Part shown: one piece after another, positions 58,711 through 64,000 of the stretch
How the letters are laid out: every line of letters begins with the position of its first letter
How positions within the stretch are numbered: the stretch's first letter is position 1
Assembly (NCBI RefSeq): GCF_040412425.1
Contig: NC_089741.1
Location: forward strand, 35,616,550-35,680,549
DNA: 64,000 bases
DNA from: Macrobrachium rosenbergii
Taxonomy: Eukaryota > Arthropoda > Malacostraca > Decapoda > Palaemonidae
Reading direction: 5' to 3'
Notes under the pieces: generated by a model
What the model saw: the letters and a program-made list of their open reading frames with translations, nothing else
What the model was told of the DNA's origin: nothing
The model's database searches: none
Made by a program: the position numbers and the translations under genes

Positions 58711-59107
58711 TTGATGCTCTCAAACCGTGTCATGACTCTTTTGTTTTCCCTTATTTCCGGCAATCAATCATTCCTTAGGCCTCTGGTGGGGTCCTCTCCA
58801 CCCCGCAAGACACTTATAAAACCCCCACAACTTGGGGGATAAAAAAAGGGGAAAAAAATCCCCCTCCTTCAACAGAAATCCCCAACAATAATCCCCAGGA
58901 CCATCCATAATCTCCATCTTTGGTTCCCCCACCCCCCACAACCCTCACTCTCTCTATAACTCCCCCTCCCATCCACCTCCCTTCTTCTACAGGCCTCCTC
59001 TCTCCCCCCGGAAGCAGGGACCACCAAAACCTTGAAACTCCCTAAATTCTTTAAAGAACTCCACAAAACTTTAATGCCAAGTTCTTCATCCGCCATATCC
59101 CCCTCCT

Positions 59108-59111
<4 letters not shown>
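58708..59111. other. C-rich unique sequence, no gene recognised
   Basis: Repeated cccc runs (58790-59000) without tandem structure. Confidence 0.45.

Positions 59112-59169
<58 letters not shown>
59112..59169. repeat. (CT)n microsatellite
   Basis: About 58 bp of CT; a short (AAT)n follows at 59197-59220. Confidence 0.95.
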
Positions 59170-59171
<2 letters not shown>

Positions 59172-59359
59172 ATAGAAGGTACCGACCATATGATCACAAT
59201 AATAATAATAATAATAATAACAACAATAATTAGTGAATTGTGTACCTGGCCGTTGCTCGGTTGTTTTTGGTGGTAACAGCAGAGGTACAAAGTAAGACTG
59301 AGATAAAATATCAACGAAAAAGAGAAAGGAAACAAATAATATGGGAAGCAGTCGTCGAG

Positions 59360-59360
<1 letters not shown>

Positions 59361-59416
<56 letters not shown>

Positions 59417-59446
59417 GTTTTTTCAAAAAAAAAAAAAAAAAAAAAA
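59361..59446. repeat. (CT)n tract followed by an A run
   Basis: (CT)n 59361-59413 and 22 A at 59425-59446. Confidence 0.95.
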
Positions 59447-59676
59447 TCAGGGAGAATGTATTTAATGGCAAGCTATTCTCTGTCTAACCTTCCCTCCCTT
59501 CTGCAAAACTTAAAGAGCATAGTGAAATTCTACTCACTCACATGTAACATGCACACACACATACGCACACACATACATATACGCACACACAAACACGAGC
59601 ACAAACCACGCCTCGTATCTGATACCTTCATTCACTGCATCCTGATCTCCATATAAATAAATGGAATAATATTGTC

Positions 59677-59680
<4 letters not shown>

Positions 59681-59762
<82 letters not shown>

Positions 59763-59824
59763 GATTCATCTGGACAGTATCGAAGTTACATACTTTGAGT
59801 GTGTGTGTGTGTGTGTGTGTGTGT
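59681..59824. repeat. (TA)n and nearby (GT)n microsatellites
   Basis: (TA)n 59681-59757 and (GT)n 59799-59824. Confidence 0.95.
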
Positions 59825-60019
59825 ATTTACTGATACTAGGCAAAATCAGTCACTGTAAAATTCATTTTTTTACGCTGCATAAAACAGCTTTATACACTTG
59901 CACAACAATCACGTCAATTCCCCTAAAATATACTGCACAATTTACCTCTGCTCAGGCTTCTACGGTAGTTCCCCCTTCTCAACCCTAACTTATTATGCAC
60001 ACGTTTGACCAGCTTTTTG

Positions 60020-60350
60020 ACTCACTACCAACATGACCAGACCACCAGATTCACTCTTCCAACATGACCAGACCACCAGACTCACTCTTCCAACATGACC
60101 AGACCATCAGACTCACCCTTCCAACATGACCAGACCACCAGACTCATCCTTCCAACATGACCAGACCACCATACTTACTACCAACATGTCCAGACCACCA
60201 TACTCACTACCAACATGTCCAGACCACCAGACTCACTCTTCCAACATGTCCAGACCACCATACTTACTACCAACATGTCCAGACCACCATACTCACTACC
60301 AACATGTCCAGACCACCAGACTCTCTTCCAACATGGCCAGACCATCAGAA
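60020..60350. repeat. 28/31-bp minisatellite, about 11 units
   Basis: Long form caacatgaccagaccaccag plus actcactcttc (31 bp); short form caacatgtccagaccaccat plus actcactac (about 28-29 bp). Long forms predominate first, then both mix. Confidence 0.93.
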
Positions 60351-60605
60351 AGTGTCAAAACACTGGTTCTCAGCAAGTCTTTCGAGATGAGGCTACAGGG
60401 CCCATGCCCTTGCAACCACAGTGGAATAACCACCAGCTACACAATTCACTGCCCGGGTATGCACAGTCATCATGCATTCATCAGAACCCGGCCCCTAAAG
60501 GGTCCTCTCCCGTGGGATTGATTTCAGGTGATTTCCGGATGAGAGAAGGCGGTTACCCGGTGACAAATTCATACATAAGTATATTCGAAGGCGCACCATG
60601 AGAAC
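60351..60605. other. Unique sequence, no gene recognised
   Basis: Nothing notable. Confidence 0.45.
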
Positions 60606-60677
<72 letters not shown>

Positions 60678-60780
60678 CTTATGATGAGTTTCTATTTGAG
60701 GAGAGAGAAGATATTTGAAACGCGATGATGATATGATGATGACGATGATGATATATGATATGATATGATGTTGATTCTGA
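60606..60780. repeat. (GA)n microsatellite, then GATGAT-rich patch
   Basis: (GA)n 60606-60674; gatgatgatatgatgatgac-type degenerate repeat 60725-60772. Confidence 0.93.
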
Positions 60781-60901
60781 ATAAAAAGAAGTAAAAGACT
60801 GACGGAACTCTCCATAATCCTCTTAGGATGACTCAGTGACTTGAGCTTAGGATTTTTCTGCCTGCTTCTTTGTTTCCTGACCCCGGAGCATTTCTTCCTT
60901 T

Positions 60902-61282
60902 TAGTTTTCTGAAGATAAAACTATTGTGCCGGCTTCGTCTGTCCGTCCGCGCTTTTTCTGTCCGCCCTCAGATTCTAAAAACTACTGAGGTTAGAGGGCT
61001 GCAAAATTTGATCATCCACCCTCCAATCATCAAATGTACCAAATTGCAGCCCTCTAACCTCATCAATTTTTATTTTATTTAAGGTTAAAGTCAGCCATAA
61101 TCCTGAGTCTGGCAACGATATAGGCCAGGCCACCACCGGGCAGTGGTTAAGTTTCATGGGCCGCGGCTCATACAGCATTATACCGAGACCACCGAAAGAT
61201 AGATCTATTTTCGGTGGCCTTGATTATACGATGTACGGAAAGCTCGACTGCGCCGAAGAAACTTCGGCGCATTTTTTACTTG
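60902..61282 (+). mobile_element. Repeat C copy, longest in window
   Basis: Starts tagttttctgaagataaaac, attgtgccggcttcgtctgt, ccgtccgc, then actactgaggttagagggct and its inverted arm. Next come ggttaaagtcagccataatc, ccaccgaaagatagatctat with ttttcggtggcc, and cgccgaagaaacttcggcg before cattttttactt. Several self-complementary segments and no coding capacity suggest a non-autonomous element; class unknown. Confidence 0.88.
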
Positions 61283-61299
61283 TTTTCTTATGTTCTCTT

Positions 61300-61632
61300 C
61301 TGCTCTGGGCTGGAAAAGGGTATTAGACTGTCAACCAAACTGGTCTTTAGCCTTACTAAAATACTTATTAGAGAGTAAGGATGAAGCAACAGCATCAGCT
61401 GTACAAATTTGGGGATTTTAATTATTTCATTCATTTATATATTTATTTATTTAAACATTTCTACCCTTTTTTCCAGTTTTATTCTGGTCTTGGCCAGAAA
61501 AGAGCTGGAGTTTGACCTCACAAAAATGCTTAGAGTACGGATAGAGTATCAGCTGTACAAATTAAGGGATCTTTATTATTTATTCATTATTTATTTATAT
61601 ATTTATTCACTCATTAATTCTGTCCTGAAGTG
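61300..61632. repeat. Tandem duplication of about 154 bp
   Basis: catcagctgtacaaatt and tatcagctgtacaaatt lie 154 bp apart, each preceded by gctgga...ccttactaaaatact-like and followed by tttattcattatttattta-like sequence; copies are well diverged. Confidence 0.75.
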
Positions 61633-61965
61633 ATCGCGACGTCCACTCTTCAGGGGAACAGAGAAGTTCACGCGTGAATGTAATTGGCGACCCCCCGGGA
61701 GCGCTGCAAAATTTATGGCAGATTTAAAGTTGAAAGCACCAGGCAACTCTTCCATTTTCCCCGGCCTCTGTCCCCCCCCAACACAACCTCTGGATGCCAG
61801 ACCTTTTTGGCCTTCCTACTCACCAACAAATACACTCCCTTCCTCAGCCTCTTTGACCTGGAAACTGCGGTCCTTACACCTTCCCTTCGATGTCCGAAAG
61901 TACGCTACTTTTTCGTGATGTACCCCATCCTAGATCCCAAAGGGGGCCCAGTCTGTGGGACAGTG
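61633..61965. other. Unique sequence, no gene recognised
   Basis: A plus-strand frame running into the next minisatellite (61684-62007) shows no domain. Confidence 0.4.
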
Positions 61966-62228
61966 GTTCTCTGGTTCTCAGCTGGTGGGTCTTGGTCCGC
62001 TGGTTGACCTATGCAGAGCAGTGGCTCTTAGCTGGTCCATTGGTGACCTATGCAGAGAAGTGATTCTTAGCTGGTCCACTGGTGACCTATGCAGAGCAGT
62101 GGTTCTTAGGTGGTCCACTGGTGACCTATGCAGAGCGGTGATTCTTAGCTGGTCCACTGGTGACCTATGCAGAGCAGTGGTTCTTAGCTGGTCCACTGGT
62201 GACCTATGCAGAACAGTAGTAGTTCGCA
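61966..62228. repeat. 39-bp minisatellite, about 6 units
   Basis: Unit tggtccactggtgacctatg plus cagagcagtggttcttagc. As 39 is a multiple of three, frames on both strands stay open and produce 13-residue repeats; not a gene. Confidence 0.94.
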
Positions 62229-62686
62229 ATCAGCAGGCCATCAGTGAGGCCTTTCTGAATGGAACACTAAAAATGTTCTACAATTATCATCTTGCATCTT
62301 GCCTTACATTAAATGTTGGTGTAACGCAATTAACATATCTGTGAACATTTGTGCTATGAAACAATCTGAATCATACTAGTTTTCTCACAGTTATTTCACT
62401 GGAAGGGCCTTGACAGGAAGCAACATGGGGAACTGAGTCATAATAGCTTCAAGACCATCAAGTCAAGGTGGAAAGTTGTGGCCACAGCATTGATAATTGA
62501 TTGAACGGATTCACTGAAACATCATTGCTCGTGATGAGTGTCCACCTTGGTCCCTGAGGCAGGATCCAAACCAACAGCAAATGCAAAGGGAAGATACGTC
62601 TCAGGTGGAACAACATTCTTAGGCAACAAGGATAAACAAGAACAAGTGGAGGAGGGTGCTACTGTACCTTTAGCCAGAGCAGACTT
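62229..62686. other. Unique sequence, no gene recognised
   Basis: No recognised signal. Confidence 0.45.
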
Positions 62687-63005
62687 AGAATAGAATAGAA
62701 TAGAACAGAATATAGAATTTAGGCCAAAGACCAAGTGCTGGGACTAGAGGTCATTCAGCTCTGAAACTGAAATTGACAGTAAAAAGGTTTGAAAAGTGTA
62801 ACAGGAGGAAAACCTCGCAGTTGCAATACGAATCAATTGTTAAGAGAGGGTGGAATGTTAAGATGCAAGAGAGAATCTGAACGGAGGTACAATAAAAGGA
62901 ATGAAAGGGGTTGCAGCTAGGGGCCGAAAGGACGCTGCAAAGATTTTTAAAGAATTCCTGCAGTGCATCGCATGAGGTGCACTAATGGCACTAACCCCAT
63001 ACGGG
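62687..63005 (-). repeat. Repeat A copy with the clearest GAATA tail
   Basis: (AATAG)n tract gaatagaatagaatagaaca, then gaatatagaatttaggccaa and all hallmarks to cccatacggg. Confidence 0.93.
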
Positions 63006-63479
63006 AGAGCAGATTTGGAAGCCTCTCCTGCCCACCTCAAGAATCCACAACTGCATCGTGGTACAGTGTACCCTTATGCCCAGGAGCACACTGATAACTA
63101 CTAATAGTACATAACAGCCTCAACTTCGGGGAGGGCTACTGGCGATTTCCAAGGAGACATTCGCCCTGGTAATGACCGTTATGGCGATTTCTGTACAGAA
63201 ATAACCAGAAACTCCTTGTAGGACTTTCAGTCAAGATTATTTGTATCACTAGAACTAAGCCACTTGCTTTTCCACTCTCATTCTCTTCTACTTCCTATGC
63301 TTATATTCGTGTTTACAGAGATGACATAGGCCTCCAAATCCATGCTTAGACACATACAAAACATATATATTCATGAATTCTTGTGAAAAAAAAAAACTCT
63401 CATAATAAAAGCAGCTTTAAACAGCCACAAACACAGCTCATTAGCAACACGCTGAAGACACACACACACACTGCGCCAT
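63006..63479. other. Unique sequence, no gene recognised
   Basis: Short A run at 63387-63397 and CA run near 63460. Confidence 0.45.
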
Positions 63480-63705
63480 TCAACTTGATCTTGCGTGCAC
63501 TATCTCTTCCTGAATTTGGTAACCCTTCCACTCCAGCACCTCTTCCATTTCATCCATCCACCACATCCTAGGCCTTCCTGTCTTCCTTTTCCCCTGTTTT
63601 CTTTTTCACCATCCTATCGTCTTCCAGTCTCTCTACATGAGCAAACCACGTTAAGGCACTCTGGTTCGTCTTTGATCCTACGCCAGTATCTTTATGTCAC
63701 ATTTC
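63480..63705 (-). pseudogene. C-terminal fragment of a third LINE reverse transcriptase
   Basis: The minus strand from about 63705 reads DTGVGSKTNQSALTWFAHVE, then RLEDDRMVKKKTGEKEDRK; after a frameshift near 63572 it continues GRPRMWWMDEMEEVLEW, KGYQIQEEIVHARSS and a tga stop at 63480. The pair WFxHVxRxxxDRMVK and GRPRxxWxDxxEEVL is the typical C-terminal end of many animal LINE ORF2 proteins (family knowledge). The catalytic core is absent and the frame is broken, so it is a dead fragment. Distinct from LINE-B and the 35.5 kb type. Confidence 0.8.
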
Positions 63706-63963
63706 TACATTGTCAAGGGATGTGAGAACTTGATATTTTTTAAGGAACAAGGGAATGGAAATCAAAATAATGCTACAACAAGAACACTGTAGAAGTCATA
63801 ATAAGCGCCTGATGCAATGAAGGTCGAGGTGTGTTTAGGACAAGCACGAAGGTCTTGGTATACATAAGGCCTGAAAGCACGATGGAACTGTGTAAGAATC
63901 TGAGAGTTACCCGGTATTGATTTTGCGGGTGGCTTCAGTTTCTACCTTTTCCCTTTTTCTTTT
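63706..63963. other. Unique sequence, no gene recognised
   Basis: Nothing notable before the repeat C start. Confidence 0.45.
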
Positions 63964-64000
63964 TTAGTTTTCTGTAAAAGAAAACTATTGTGCCAGCTTC
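63964..64000 (+). mobile_element. Start of a repeat C copy, cut by the window end
   Basis: tagttttctgtaaaagaaaa then ctattgtgccagcttc matches the start of the 60.9 kb copy. Here the first 21 bp form a clean hairpin (agttttct / agaaaact) that the 60.9 kb copy has lost. Confidence 0.8.

Overview
This is eukaryotic nuclear DNA, almost certainly from an animal and most plausibly a decapod crustacean (shrimp, crab or crayfish). The grounds are the extreme density of long GA/CT, TA, TTA/AAT and CA microsatellites, many 36-53 bp minisatellites, tRNA-headed SINE-like elements, 5'-truncated LINE tails and a repeat of about 300 bp that recurs roughly every 4-5 kb. The organism call is inference from repeat style; no taxonomic marker gene is present.

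No intact protein-coding gene, rRNA or functional tRNA can be supported. Nearly every long open reading frame lies in a simple repeat, or in a minisatellite whose unit length lets frames stay open. The only recognisable protein remnants are decayed C-terminal tails of three kinds of non-LTR reverse transcriptase, all read on the minus strand: a family here called LINE-B (22.2, 23.1 and 37.3 kb, with tail-only copies at 17.2, 35.8, 38.2 and 52.0 kb), a second type at 35.5 kb and a third at 63.5 kb.

Layout. 0-6 kb: four minisatellites (36, 36, about 40 and about 22 bp) and a composite GA/CT array whose spacers occur in inverted orientation. 6.7-7.1 kb: a 395-bp non-autonomous hAT-like element with a near-perfect 8-bp target duplication. 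7.2-8.4 kb: two GA higher-order arrays. 8.6-16 kb: repeat-A copies, a head-to-head SINE pair, inverted repeats and TA arrays. 16-26.4 kb: minisatellites, LINE-B tail clusters, SINE pieces and a foldback element. 26.4-35.4 kb: the least repetitive part, with two GC-rich stretches and weak promoter-like signals. 35.5-41 kb: LINE fragments, a SINE fused to a LINE tail, and an array built from SINE tails and (AAT)n inside a repeat-A copy. 41-46 kb: polypurine DNA, a 25-bp palindromic minisatellite and a G-quadruplex candidate. 46-54 kb: a SINE nested in repeat A, hairpin-rich repeat C copies and LINE-B tails. 54-64 kb: long CCT/GGA tracts, a 47-bp minisatellite of 1.3 kb, further minisatellites and further A, C and LINE pieces.

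There is no gene cooperation to describe. The common theme is that retroelement 3' ends carry short tandem tails (AAT, GAATA) that seem to seed microsatellites, which then multiply together with the adjoining element sequence. Names A, C, D, E, F and G are local labels only. Repeat coordinates were read by eye and may be off by a few bases at diffuse edges.
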